Of a stretch of DNA of 64,000 nt, positions 41,684 to 53,139 are shown piece after piece. The stretch's first letter is position 1; each line of letters begins with the position of its first letter. The position numbers and the translations under genes are program-made. The notes below the pieces were generated by a model. The model was not told the origin of the DNA. It saw nothing but the letters and a program-made list of their open reading frames with translations, and did no database searches. Source of the stretch: Tremella fuciformis (lineage: Eukaryota; Basidiomycota; Tremellomycetes; Tremellales; Tremellaceae); assembly GCA_032768795.1 (NCBI GenBank), contig CP136491.1, forward strand, positions 1-64,000, given 5' to 3'.

Positions 41684-43525
41684 CTAGTAAACATAGGTAA
41701 ACTCGTCATTCTTAAAGTCGGTCAGGTCGAGCAACGCATTCCTTCCCACAACGTGTGTAGCGTCGTCGGCTCCATAGGTTGCGTACTTTGCCTTCATAGA
41801 GGTATCGTTGATAATCTTCGGCTTGCCGTTCTTGACACGCTGACGCTGCCGTTGCTTGTTGAGGATGTAGAGGTTGACGACGGTGATACCGACGACGCAC
41901 ACGAGGGCGATAAAAATGCCCATGACCCCACGTAAACCGGGCTTGTAATGCTGCTTCGCGTCTTTGCTCTTGAATAGAAGAGGTCCTGGACGTCAGCTAC
42001 GTCTATCAACCGATCAACACGGCAGATGACGACTAACCAACGATGTTACCAGCCGAGCTCCCGGCCTGGTACAGACTGATTGCTGCAGCCTTCTTGGTTT
42101 GCCCCGCCGTGTTGGCAACCAGCCACGAAACGATCAAGGGATTTCCCGAGAAGAGAAACGCCAACAAGTAGTACCCAGCGAGCGCCGGTCCTGTCCGGAA
42201 GTGGCTTGAGTTCGCCTCGCCGTATAATAAGCCTGCACCCGCGACCACGGGAATCATGAAGGCGGCAAGGAAGACGGATTTGAGCGAGAAGCGTTGAGCT
42301 GCGTAGGATGCAGAAAGGATGACCATGATTTGCAATGCGCCAAAGGGCATGTTCAGCAACGAAGTCACCTGTCGTCAACTTGTAAAACCAGGAGGACTGA
42401 ACGAGACTCACATATGGATCAAAACCAAAGGTTGCGATGAGGGTCGGTCCAAAGGCGTTGGTCACCTGGGCGCCCACATTTAGCAGAAACGACAAGCCGA
42501 AGAACAGCCAGCTCTTGGTGTCATAAAACATCTCGAGCGCCTGACGCCACTTGAAGTGAACATTGCCCGTGCCCGTCTGGTTTGCCCTCAGCCGTTCAAT
42601 GGCCATGGCGCGCTCGCGCTCATCAAAGAAGCGGGCCGTGGCCGGATTCGAGTCGACTACGAGGTAGATGATGGGGACGGATACGACGGTCAGAAGACCA
42701 ACGACGAGGTAGATGGCCTGCCAGCCGTGAAGATGAGGGTTCTTGACATGGCCCCTGCGAGTCAGTCGCCAGCTGCCATTGACGTCCCATGCGCAGAGTG
42801 CGAAGAGACTGGACGATAGCTCACAGGCCAAATGAAAGCAGAGCAGCCACTATTGTCGCCATGCCATTCATCGAATACCACGCGGCCACTCTCAGCGGCT
42901 GCTCCGATCGCCTGTAGAATGTGGCCGTCATGATACTGAAGACAGGTAAACAACCCGACTCGAAAAGCCCCAGCAGCAGCCTGGTGGCCACCAGAGCCCC
43001 AAAGCTGGTGGAAGCGGCCATGCAGCACTGTGCTATGCCCCATCCGAGCACCAAGCCAGTCATGAGGTACCGGTGGGGAACCTTGACGATAAGGATCGAG
43101 GAGAAGGGCTGCCAGCCGAGCTGCGCGATGGCGTTCATTGTGCTCAGGAGCGAGTACTGATTGCCGACTAGGTGAGCATCCTGCGAGAGACCAAAGACAT
43201 TTCCGAATCCGAACTGCTTGGTCAGCTCAACCGTCGCAGGTCGAAGCGCCACGTGTCTCACCGCTGTCTTGTCAAGAATCTGGAGAAAGTAGACCCAGAT
43301 GAGGATGGACAGTATCCTCTTGTCAGTCTTGCGCCTGATGCGAATGTTCTGCTCAGTCAGTCACTGCTGCCCTACCCGTAAGGTGATCAATCAACTCACA
43401 TCCTCCTCCGTCAGCTCGACCCGTTCGTCCCCAACCACTTGATGACCGGGATCGTCGCCTTGTAGTTGGGCACCATTGGGCTTGCGCTCGAGGTGGTCGA
43501 CATCAGTCTTGGTGCCGTTGAACAT
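41684..43525 (-). CDS. MFS anion:cation symporter, Dal5/allantoate permease-like
   Basis: Start ATG at 43525 gives MFNGTKTDVDHLERKPN. After an intron near 43395-43345, IRRKTDKRILSILIWVYFLQ starts helix 1. Marks of the ACS/Dal5 family are GFGNVFGLSQDAHLVGNQYSL, RLLLGLFESGCLPVFS, FYRRSEQPLRVAAWYSMNG and ISLYQAGSSAGNIVG. The C-terminus is long, cytosolic and basic. Family members import small organic anions or nitrogen compounds such as allantoate, ureidosuccinate, nicotinate and short peptides. At least five exons. Its promoter is the ~430-bp gap to the ABC gene. Confidence 0.87.
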
Positions 43526-43959
43526 AGTTGCAGAAGTGTGACGGTACCAGAAGAAGAAAACGATGCGTCCCCCGGGGAGATCGGTCGACCCCTGCCCCGC
43601 TCCCTTCCCTTCCCCCTAAGGCTCAGAACTGACGCATGGTAAAAGGAGGAGGTCATTGGTCTGCGCAAGGCGGCTCACCCAAGGCGAGAGAGGCGGCAGA
43701 GAGGAAGAGAGACGTTGCCGCTGGTATGCATTGGAAGGCCTCGGGTATTTGGCCGACTCGTCATCCGGTCGCGCGGTGGAGCTAACCAATTGTGGTTACG
43801 AAATTAGCGATCGGCACGATCACGTGGCCAGGAACGGCTTGGCGTCAGTGGGGCCGTCTCATAGCGAGGGGAACGATAACCCTTGACATGCGTGGTCTAG
43901 CACGTATAAGTGTTGATTTCCCTATGGCTCTACCGATCTGCTACTTCCCGGTCTACTCG

Positions 43960-46900
43960 TCATTGCTTGATTGGCCGTTTCTCAGGCTGAGAGGATACAT
44001 TGGGGTCGTCCGGTCCTGCCAGCTTCTTGTCTTTGTCGGGCGAGACAGCGCCAGACTCTTTCCCACTCTTCTTGGGCTGGAATGTCAGCCCGAGCTTTTA
44101 AAGAGAGGCAGCAAGTGCTCACCACTCGAACGAGCCAGTACAGACCCGCAGCGGCGAAGACATTGAATAAGATGAAGACCCAGAGCAGACCGAAATCTCT
44201 CCACTTGTTGGAATACTTGATGCCAAAGCCATCGAGGAACACGTTGGTGCTCGACAGCTGGCAGTACTGGCAGTCGGACGTGGCGGAGTCATCGAGCAGG
44301 TATCCTCCTGCGGCCGAAATGTAGGGCGCCATGTAACTTCCGCATGTCTCTCCCGAAGGCGGCGAGAACACCTGATATTCGTCGGTACCGCAGACCACCG
44401 GAGTGTTGGCCACGGCCGTGCCGAGGATGCCCTCGACAAAATAGGTGAAGGGCGAGACGCGGTACATGAACTTCCAGAATCCGGGGAGGGTGCTGTATGG
44501 CACAAGCACACTGGCAGTCAGGACCGAACTGAAGAAGGTGGAACGGGGAGAGATTGCTACTCACCCGCAGAAGATGAGACAGAGCGAGAACATGAGATTG
44601 GCGATGTTACCAGCAGTCTCTGCGCTGTCCATGGCGGATACGATGGCGATAGCGAAGGTCGAGGTGAATAGGAAAAACTGCTGCATGTAGAGCCACATCA
44701 TGAAAGCCCGCAGATTGACAGTGTGGGTGTACTCGGAGTTCCGATAGTAACCGATCGGGTAGTAGAAGCAGAGGAAGAAGATTGTGCCGACGAGCACTGT
44801 CATCAGTGGGGTCACCTTGACCTCGAGAGGCCCGTTGTACTCACTCGACCAGGGAATCTCCACCACGATGTTGGACAGGATGAAGATCTTCCATGAGTAT
44901 GTCTTTGATGGTCGCTCGCGCACTTCGTACAGGCCGCGCTGTGTGACGAAATTTGGCATGATTTGCTGGCATAGTTGCGAAAACATCATGAAAAGCTTAG
45001 TTTGTCAGCGGGAACTTCAGAATTCCTGCACAGGGCGTACCAAGAAAGCAGAGAAGAGCTGTGACTGTAGACCGGCTTGAGATGTATCCGCTTTGAAGAA
45101 CGAGAATCCAATGAACAGGGCCTGTCACCATCAGCATGGTTCATTGCAAGGGTCACACTCCGACTCACGACGGCGATGGCGAGCAAGAATTTGGCCCAGA
45201 TATAGCTCGGTGTCCGCCAGTATTGCTGGAAGATCCGGGTACTGACCACTACAAACTGGGTGATGGGTCCGCTGGCGAATTCAGAGTACGCCGCTTTGTC
45301 GATCTTGGCCTCTACTGCGGATCGCTCCCCCCTATCACTCTTGATCTTCTCCGCAATCGCCGGTCGTTCTCGTTTGAGTGTATCAAGCTCCTCCCTCACA
45401 GCGACGCGCTCGGGCGAGTCGAGCCAGGCCTGATGCCAATCGACGTCGGTATGAGAGCCGGGTGCGGCTCCGATCGCTGCCAACATCCACTCTGCCGGGT
45501 TCTCACCCTTCGGGCAAACCGGCGCGCCGTGACGTACAAAATATTCGATCAGTATGCGCGAGCCCTGCCCGACCTGACCAAAATAGACCGTCTTTCCACC
45601 CTTGGCCAAAAACAGGAGTCGGTCAAAGTTCTCGAACAGGATTGCAGAAGGCTGGTGAATAGTGCAAAGGATCGCTTGACCGTGAGCCGTCAGTTTCCGC
45701 AGCAGCTGCAAGATGTTCCACGAGGTTTGCGAGTCGAGACCAGAAGTGGGCTCGTCGAGGAACAAGAGGAGCTCGGGCTTGGCGACCAACTCGACTCCAA
45801 TCGTAAGTCGCTTTCGTTGCTCGACATTGAGACCTGTGTTTGAGCAACAAACCACGGCACTTGGCATGAATACAACACACCTTCTCCGGGCACTCCCACA
45901 ACAGCGTTTGCGTAGGCCTCCATCTCCAGCAATTTCAAGACCTCTTCCACGTAGGCGTACTTTTCTTGCTTGGTGACATGCTTGGGCTGCCTGAGAAGGG
46001 CGCTGAATCGCAACGCTTCTCGAACTGTGGAGGTCTGCAAATGAAGATCCTGCTGCTGGACGTAACCGGTCTTGCGCTGGAAAGACACGTCTCGCGGGCT
46101 GCCGTCTACCAGCATCTCGCCCGTGACAACGCCCATAGTGACACGCGTAGCAAGCACATCCAGGAGTGTCGTTTTACCAGCTCCAGACACACCCTGGGGG
46201 TCAGTCGCCATGCTTCATGCGCGTAAGCTCGTCAACTCACCATCAAGGCGGTGAGCGTTCCCGGCTTGACCCAGCCATCGACGTGATCAAGAATGCGCCT
46301 CGGCTCTTTCTTGATCTTGATATCGTACACGACATCCTTCCAGCTGAAGACAGCGGTCTGCTTCTGAATGATCGCGTCATCGGCCTTGGACGGGCCTCCC
46401 TCGTCGCTGGAGTCGCTGCGGGGTCGATCCGAATCGCGGGGCAGCGATTCCTCATCATTTGCTTGTGCCTTGCGATCCGCACGCGAGTGTGGGGCCTGCC
46501 CTCGGGGGTAGACTAGCACCTCGCCCTTTGACTTCTGCGCCGAGATATACTCTACGGCATGAACGAAGTACTGCTGGTCAAGAGAGGCGACTCACCAGTA
46601 GCAAACAGATAGACGCCAAAGAAAGCGAGCATGAAAACGAAGAGGATGCCAACATTCCTCCATTTGTGAGCATGGTAGTAGCTGTAGGAGAGATTGATGA
46701 AGGTGTTTCCGTCGACCGTCGACTGGCCAGCGACAGCGCCAACCACCGCACAGACCGCCGAGTCGCCAGTGGTAGAGTAACTTGGCCCAGCTGGGACAAA
46801 TTGGCTACACTCAAACTCCCTGCCTGAGAATTCGTTGACGACGAGCGACTCGAATCCGTAAGCGATAGGATCAATGTAGTTGATCCACCGCGCCCAGCCC

Positions 46901-49327
46901 CTCATTACCTTGACAGGAATGGCGAAACCGGTGTATACGACCAAGCCGACCATGATGACCGCTGCGGGAGTCATGGCTTGCACGAATTGGCGAGAAAGTG
47001 CAGCGATGGACCGGAAGATCATCGACATTGTCAATGTCATGACGAAGGACACGAAAAGGAAGAAGAAGAACGCCCCTAGACGTCAGCACATTAGGTACTT
47101 TCGAGATGACTCAAGACTGGCCTGGCTCGCGACGCAGGTTCGTCATGAAATACAGAGTGAGATTGTTGATAATTGAGCTGAGGATCTTGTATGGCAAGTC
47201 GGTGATCATCGATGCAAACGCTTCCGCCGAAGCGTGGTAGCTGGGAAAAGGTCAGAATCATACAGGCACTACTAAGGAAAAGACTTACAACGCATACTGG
47301 GTGTGCTTCTCCACGATGGGCCTTTGAGCATAAAGGGTGAGAATCTGGTAGGCTGTCAGCCTCTCATTCACAGACGGGGTCGTCCTGCTCACTTCCAAGG
47401 CGGCTCCGAAGGCGTTGATGAGGATGGCGAAGAAAAGCAAGGATCCTCGGTTATAGAAACTGCCCGTCGTCGGCTCTGGAGAGTGAGCTGGGCGCAGAGG
47501 CTGAATAGCGGGTGGCTGAATAACGTACGCAGGTTGAAGAAGACAGACGAAATGATCAAATTCATGATGAAGTTCCCGAACAGCTGGGTCAACGTGAGAC
47601 TCGGGTCTGCGCGCAACCGCCAGAAGCCTCGACGTAGGCACAGCTTGACCTGATCGCCGTAAGACAACGTGAAAGGAGATTGGATCCGCCTGTTCGTCAG
47701 CCGGATGACCTGCCCGGACGAAACATGGTCACTGACGCTCGCTTGGCTTGTTGCATCCTCCTCGACGAGACAAATTTGTCGTACGCGTCACCGTCGAACG
47801 GGTGGGCCGTCTCAAAGCTCGCAATCTCGCCCAGGAGCGCCTTGTACTGCTCGGACTGCTTCCAGACCGCGGCGAACTCGGCCGGCGTCTTCGGCACCCT
47901 GCTCTCCCAGCCCTCTTTCGGTTTCCTCTCGGACGCGCTTGTGAGAGAGGTCAAGAAATCAGGTGTCGTCTGCTGATCCGGGCAGACAAAGCCCATGTCG
48001 AGGAAGTATTGTTTGGCTTCGCCGATCCGACCAAAGAAGATCTGCTCGCCCTCGTACAGCACTACGACCTTGTCGAAAAGATCATAGGCAGACTGGGGTG
48101 CCTGGTAGATGGCGACGACGGAGGTCGTGCCCATGAATTCGGAGCCCATCCGCAAGTTCTTGCAGAACTCGATCGCGTTGGCAGAGTCTAGACCTCTCGT
48201 GGAGTTGTCCCAACACTGCAACGGAGCGCCAGCGAGAGCTACCTCGGCGATGGTCACACGTTTACGTCTGCGAGATCAGCGGGTCCCTCTTGACACAGGA
48301 ATGGATGACCTACTCTCCGCCAGACACTCCTCTGACAAAGTCGTTCCCGACCACTGTGTTGATTGTGTGGGAGATACCGAAGATGCTCATGATAACCGCT
48401 CGAGCGTGCTCTGCGAATTGCTGCCGAGTCACGCCGGGCGGGAGGGTCCTGGGCGCACGCGCCTCGGCCGCAAAGCTGTGGTCAGGGCGCATTCCCCAAA
48501 TACATCGCCCAACTCACGCGAGAGTTTGCCCAACCGTCAAGTTGGGGAAGTGCACGTCCACCTCGGCAGTATAGATTGCTTCTCCGCGGAACTGGCCCCG
48601 CATCTGCTCCGGCGTGATCCCCCGGTAGTTCAAAGACGAGCGTTCGTCGAGGTAGATACCGTTCATCTCTCCGGCAATTGTCTTGAGCAAAGTGGAGCAG
48701 CCACTAGTGATCGTTAGCCTCATGTGCATCATCAGGGCGTTCACCGCACCTTCCGGGCGGTCCTAGGACCATCAACATCTCTCCCGCTTCCAAGACACCG
48801 TCTATTCCGTTGAGGATCTGTACTCGGCGCTTGCGATTGCTGAAGAGGTCGCGGGCTTCGCTGACCATCGACAGAGGAACCGTGGCAACCGTTGATTGGT
48901 AATCTGCCATGAGTACAACATCTCAAACATCCTGGACACGCTAACCGGAGTCCGACCCGAAGCCATGGACACTCATGTCCTTGTATGCGATGCCCGCTAC
49001 TCGATTCACCCCTGCGCCTTGGGCCATCCTCCCCAACTCCTTGGTATACTTTCTGGCATTGAAGTTCTCGGAGAACGGGTCGAGGTCACTGCCTTCCTGA
49101 TAGTTGAAGATATTGTCGGGATGTCGGGATGATTGACGAGTAAACTGCCGGGCCAGCTCGGCGACGCCGTTCTCGCGCTGCGCCAATGTCTCCGCTCGTG
49201 AGAGTCCGATGTTGTCTCCTCCAGTCGGTTCATCGTATGTTTCCTCGTGCCTCGTCAAGGATCGCTGCAGTACAGGCATCCCATCGCGATCAGCGTCACG
49301 ATATTGGAAGTTGCCCACTATGGACAT
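43960..49327 (-). CDS. Full-size PDR-type (ABCG) drug efflux transporter
   Basis: Reverse topology (NBD-TMD) twice; about 1,450 residues in a dozen or more exons. Start [11 protein letters not shown] at 49327, stop at 43960-43962. The PDR N-terminal domain contains [21 protein letters not shown]1 is degenerate as usual for the family: its Walker A spans an intron and reads GPPGSGCST (Cys for Lys), and its Walker B area is [10 protein letters not shown], with VSGGE signature intact. NBD2 has a normal Walker [16 protein letters not shown], a degenerate signature [15 protein letters not shown] and Walker [14 protein letters not shown]. The extracellular loop before the last helix has several Cys. 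Such pumps export azoles and other hydrophobic toxins from the plasma membrane. Confidence 0.93.
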
Positions 49328-50349
49328 GGCTGGTGGCGAGCTTCGCGCTCGAGCAAATCAGTGTTACAATACGCCCGGCGAGGTCGATGAATGTGTACAG
49401 TCGACCTGGAAGAGGACGTCGTGCTGTTGACGAAACCTTGAGCTCCTTATATCTTGGCTCATGCAGCGATGGCCGCCGGCGTCGCCGCTCATGAAAACGC
49501 TCGTAAGAGCATGTTGGCGTTAGAAGACATTTGGCGCCGTTCGAGACGGGCGCCGTGGAGTCATACGAGATAATCCCAGCCAGACGCGGCGGCCGTGATT
49601 CATGGCTAAACCCTGAGTTGGCGGCGTCTCATCCCGGCGACGCATTCCTTCAATTTTCCTTCCTCTCGTCTTGAGCCTCGAGTAGTGTAGAAAAGCTCCG
49701 TGAAGGCTTCCAAACAAGACTAATGTCCCCGGTAGCTGGGGCGACAGCAAGTAAGTTAGTAAACAGTTCCTAAACTATACGGTTTCGGCAAGTCGATGAT
49801 CTGCGGCCCCCATTCTGCGGCCAGTCAGCTTTTACAAGTCAGCGACCGTTGAGGCCGAGTTTTCGCTCCGAGTCGTTGCTCACATGTCCATCGGCCTGCA
49901 TTTCGATGCTTGACAGCGATCGCTCTTGACGTATGACCCGCACCCGGACCCCGAGAATGTTGGGATGCGGCTGCTGACATAGTCATATGAGATCACGAAG
50001 CCCTTAACAAAGTGCGGATTCGCCTGTCTGGAGGGCACAGAAGCGACTTGGAGGCAGGATATTGTAGCGTCTGTCGGGATAGCCTAGTGACTTGTTATCG
50101 CACGCCATGAGCCGAGAGTATACCGATTGTCATTGAAATGCCTCTCACAGAGTGTAGAATCTATTGGCACACTGCAGAGTGAATGCCATGCATGCGAGCG
50201 ATCCCGCGGACTTGACCAGGAATACTGAGTCCGTGGAGATATCACACTGTTCGAGAGTCCCATATTACAGACGCAGACGGTCGCTCGGGTCTCCGGCGCT
50301 CATGCGAGAAGATGCTTGAGTTTGAAATTCAGCGTGTCGAGCTGTATTG
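49328..50349. other. Intergenic region, ABC transporter promoter
   Basis: About 1 kb between the ABC gene start and the stop of the UPF0303-like gene. The part near 49328 should be the ABC promoter. No RNA gene, repeat or convincing open frame is seen. Confidence 0.55.
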
Positions 50350-51129
50350 TCAGCGAGCGAAGAAGTTCGCGGCGCAATTGAGGGAGCCCACGATTATCTG
50401 ACATGCGTCAGCGATGTCCGCGGGGGTTTCACGCCATGCATTTGTGTGCTCACTTGATGGTCCTCTTCTTGGGCGAGACCGGAGACCACAATGGCGCCGA
50501 TGGGAGTAAGGTCACATCCCTTCATCCAGATAGGGATGGCTACGTTGTCAATGACCGTAATCACCCCGCAGTATATCTGTTACGCACCTCCTCCGGCCAC
50601 AGTATAGTTGGGGAAGTGAATTCCTAGGTCCTCGGGCTTCCTGCCGTGCCGCTTGAGTCTGCGGGGTGAGCGACGCAAGCCATACAAGAGTGTGGTTGAG
50701 AGTGCATGGAGCGACAATGAAGGGTCACTCACTCGTGCTGCAGTCGGAGACTCGCCTTTCCATACTTCATGACGGAGTTGTACTTGGCTTGCGCCCATTC
50801 CCTATCAAGATGTCAGCCCCATGACCCCGCCCTTTCGGCTTGCTCGGCAACGGGGACTCGACGCACATGTTGTACGGCCCGACCTGTTCCGCATCCCCAA
50901 TCACGGTTTGGAAAGGTATCAGGCCGTTAGACGTCCTAACCTGCACAATGATGCCCGGACCGCCTCTGTTCTTGTGCTCGGGGTAGTCCTCTATGAATTT
51001 CTCACGTATGGCGCTCCCGATCTCCCATGCTATTTCGTGGGTGAAAGCGTTGAGAACAAGAAGCTGACATGGCTCCGCAAAGTCGAAGAGCTCTTTCTTT
51101 CGTGGCTGGTCTGGCGGGTGCGTTGCCAT
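50350..51129 (-). CDS. UPF0303/YBR137W-like, GlcG/HbpS-fold protein
   Basis: Start MATHPPDQPRKKEL at 51129; four exons, stop 50350-50352. Key segments are LVLNAFTHEIAWEIGSAIRE, EWAQAKYNSVMKYGKASPTAA, HFPNYTVAGGG and LTPIGAIVVSGLAQEEDH, ending IIVGSLNCAANFF. This order is that of the UPF0303 family related to yeast YBR137W; relatives with the fold bind haem or cobalamin, and YBR137W has been linked to tail-anchored protein handling. Role here unknown. It is divergent from the dipeptidase with a CCGGTCGA-rich promoter between them, so the two may be co-expressed. Confidence 0.8.
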
Positions 51130-51224
51130 GGTAAAAGATGAGGTAGAGTGTAGATGTTGACAAGGCCAAGTGAGGTTCGGTCATGAGGTGGAGGGACGTG
51201 CACAGCGGGCGACATGTCATTCCC

Positions 51225-51333
51225 CCGGTCGACGTTCATGGCGCCGGTGCAAGGCAGTCACCATCGGTGCAAGTACTAGTTACCCGCCGGTCCAAGGTGG
51301 TATTCACCGGTCGAAGACCTAAGCACCGGTCGA
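51225..51333. promoter_or_regulatory. CCGGTCGA and CGGTGCAAG repeats in a divergent promoter
   Basis: CCGGTCGA occurs at 51225, 51307 and 51326; related CGGTGCAAG/CGGTCCAAGG words lie at about 51244, 51265 and 51288. All six share a CGGT core within 110 bp, between the UPF0303-like gene (start 51129) and the dipeptidase (start 51495). Confidence 0.5.
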
Positions 51334-51417
51334 CGAGGTCACATTCGGGGTTTTACATCGCCTGTCGACGCTATTTGCGCGCACCTGTTTGTTGGCGGAA
51401 ATGACATCGGGCACCTG

Positions 51418-51444
51418 CGGGCAACGTCTCAGCAACCGGGCAAC
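51418..51444. promoter_or_regulatory. CGGGCAAC sites upstream of the dipeptidase
   Basis: CGGGCAAC at 51418 and again at 51437, 19 bp apart, about 50-75 bp before the first ATG. The reverse complement GTTGCCCG recurs in the promoters at 55607-55822 and 58678-58907. Confidence 0.55.
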
Positions 51445-51494
51445 ACCTGAGATAACGCCTTTATCCACACCATGACATTTGAGATCGACAATGA

Positions 51495-53077
51495 ATGTGT
51501 CTAGCCCTTACAATTGTAGGTGCTGTGATGCGGTCCGCGTCGCTCTTGCTCTGCACGGCCGTCAGCGTGCTGGCTTTTACCGGCACACAACACAGCAATG
51601 GAGGCGATCGTCAGCGGGTCATCGGGGGATCAGTCGAGGACGCAGCACATAGGGATCTGCTCGCCCAGGCTCATGAACTACTCCAACGGTGAGCGTGTTT
51701 CTGACCGATGGCCTCATGACTGATTCACGTTCACATGCTGATGATACAGCTACCCTTTGGTCGACACTCACGTCGATACGCCGCAAGTCATGCGGGTGCT
51801 CTCGGACCATCCATTGGATATGATCGATGCTTTTCAGTCTGGATTGCCTGGGCACTTCGACGTGAAACGAGCCCAGCAAGGCGGGCTGGGAGGCGCTTTC
51901 TTTACTGTCTGGACCCCGTGCCCCGATCAGCTGGGCTTGGACCTCGGTCCCGACTACTTGGCGCCGGACAACGTGAGTCTTCTGCTGGAGCGCACTTGCA
52001 CAGACACTTAGAGCAGACTGTGCGCGATACGCTCGAGTCGCTTGACCTTATCAGAGAGACCATCTCCAACAGTCCACAATTGCAGTTCGCCACCACGGGT
52101 CAAGGCATCGACGAGGCGTTTGCGCAGGGCAAAATGGCGGCTCTCATTGGCATGGAAGGATCCCACATGCTCGGCAACTCACTCTCCACCATCCGCATCC
52201 TCGCCGCATTGGGAGTGCGATACCTCACTCTCACCCATGTTTGTCATACCGCCTTCGCGCACTCGGCCGGCGGCGGGGCGGGCACAGACGGGCGATCCCT
52301 GGGATCTCGACATGGCCTTACCCCTCTGGGCGAGGATCTGGTCAGAGAGCTCAATCGTTTGGGGGTCATGGTGGACTTGTCTCATGTCAATGACCAGACG
52401 ATGCGCGACGTCTTCGACATGACGGACGTCCCGCTCGTCTTCACGCACAGTGGGGCAAGGGGGGTGCATGATCACCCTCGCAATGTGCCGGACGAGATCT
52501 TGGATAGGATTGGCTACGGTCCAGGCAAACTCGATGCGGTTGTGTGCGTGCCACTTCCCGTATCCCGGAAGCCGTACGTCCTGCTGACCATCCAGTCAGA
52601 GCGTACTGTATCCTGTATTCATCGATCCGGCCAACGCGACTGTTGCTCGTGTGGCAGATCATGTCGAGTACATCGTATCGAAAACGGGCAGCAAAGCGCA
52701 CGTGGGCCTCGCGTCTGATTTTGACGGCATGGGGATGACGATAGAGGGGATGGAGGATGCCTCCAAGTGGCCGAACCTGGTGAGTACTCGGTCATGGATG
52801 GCGCGCGCAACGAGTACTGATCAGGCAGATTGCCGAGTTTATTCGTCGGGGATGGACGGAACAAGAGCTTGCCGGTCTTATGGGCGGCAACCTCAAGCGC
52901 ATCATGGGCAAGGTCGAAGAGGCTGCGGCAGCAAGACAGGGGCAGCGTGCCAGCAACGCCGTATACTCTCAGAGACGAGACTTGCCCGCGAACGAGTGGG
53001 GCGGACCGGGCGGAGCGTACCTCCCGCCGAAGGTGAAACGGCTGGTCGACGCGCGGCGCCTACGGGACGAGCTCTAG
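51495..53077 (+). CDS. Membrane dipeptidase, peptidase family M19
   Basis: Zinc dipeptidase that cleaves dipeptides, including ones with D- or unusual residues in some members. Start at 51495 or the in-frame ATG 51528; either gives a hydrophobic N-terminus (SASLLLCTAVSVLAFTG) fit for a signal peptide or anchor. Metal-site motifs are VDTHVDTP (His-x-Asp), GMEGSHMLG (bridging Glu), LTHVCHTAFAHS and PLVFTHSGARGV, plus ASDFDGMG near the end and the family's C-terminal LAGLMGGNLKRI. Introns lie at about 51690-51748, 51974-52009, 52539-52605 and 52780-52826. The last four residues are RDEL, resembling an ER-retrieval signal. The first intron splits the protein just before the catalytic HxD. Confidence 0.88.
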
Positions 53078-53139
53078 GTGCATTCATGCAGTGATGCATT
53101 GGGTTTTGCCCGGACATGGGCGCCGAGGATGGGCGTTTC

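Noticed and set aside
43960..49327. Loss of the Walker A lysine in ABC domain 1 as a sign of a dead gene
   Set aside because: Cys in place of Lys (GPPGSGCST) is standard for the first nucleotide-binding domain of fungal PDR pumps.
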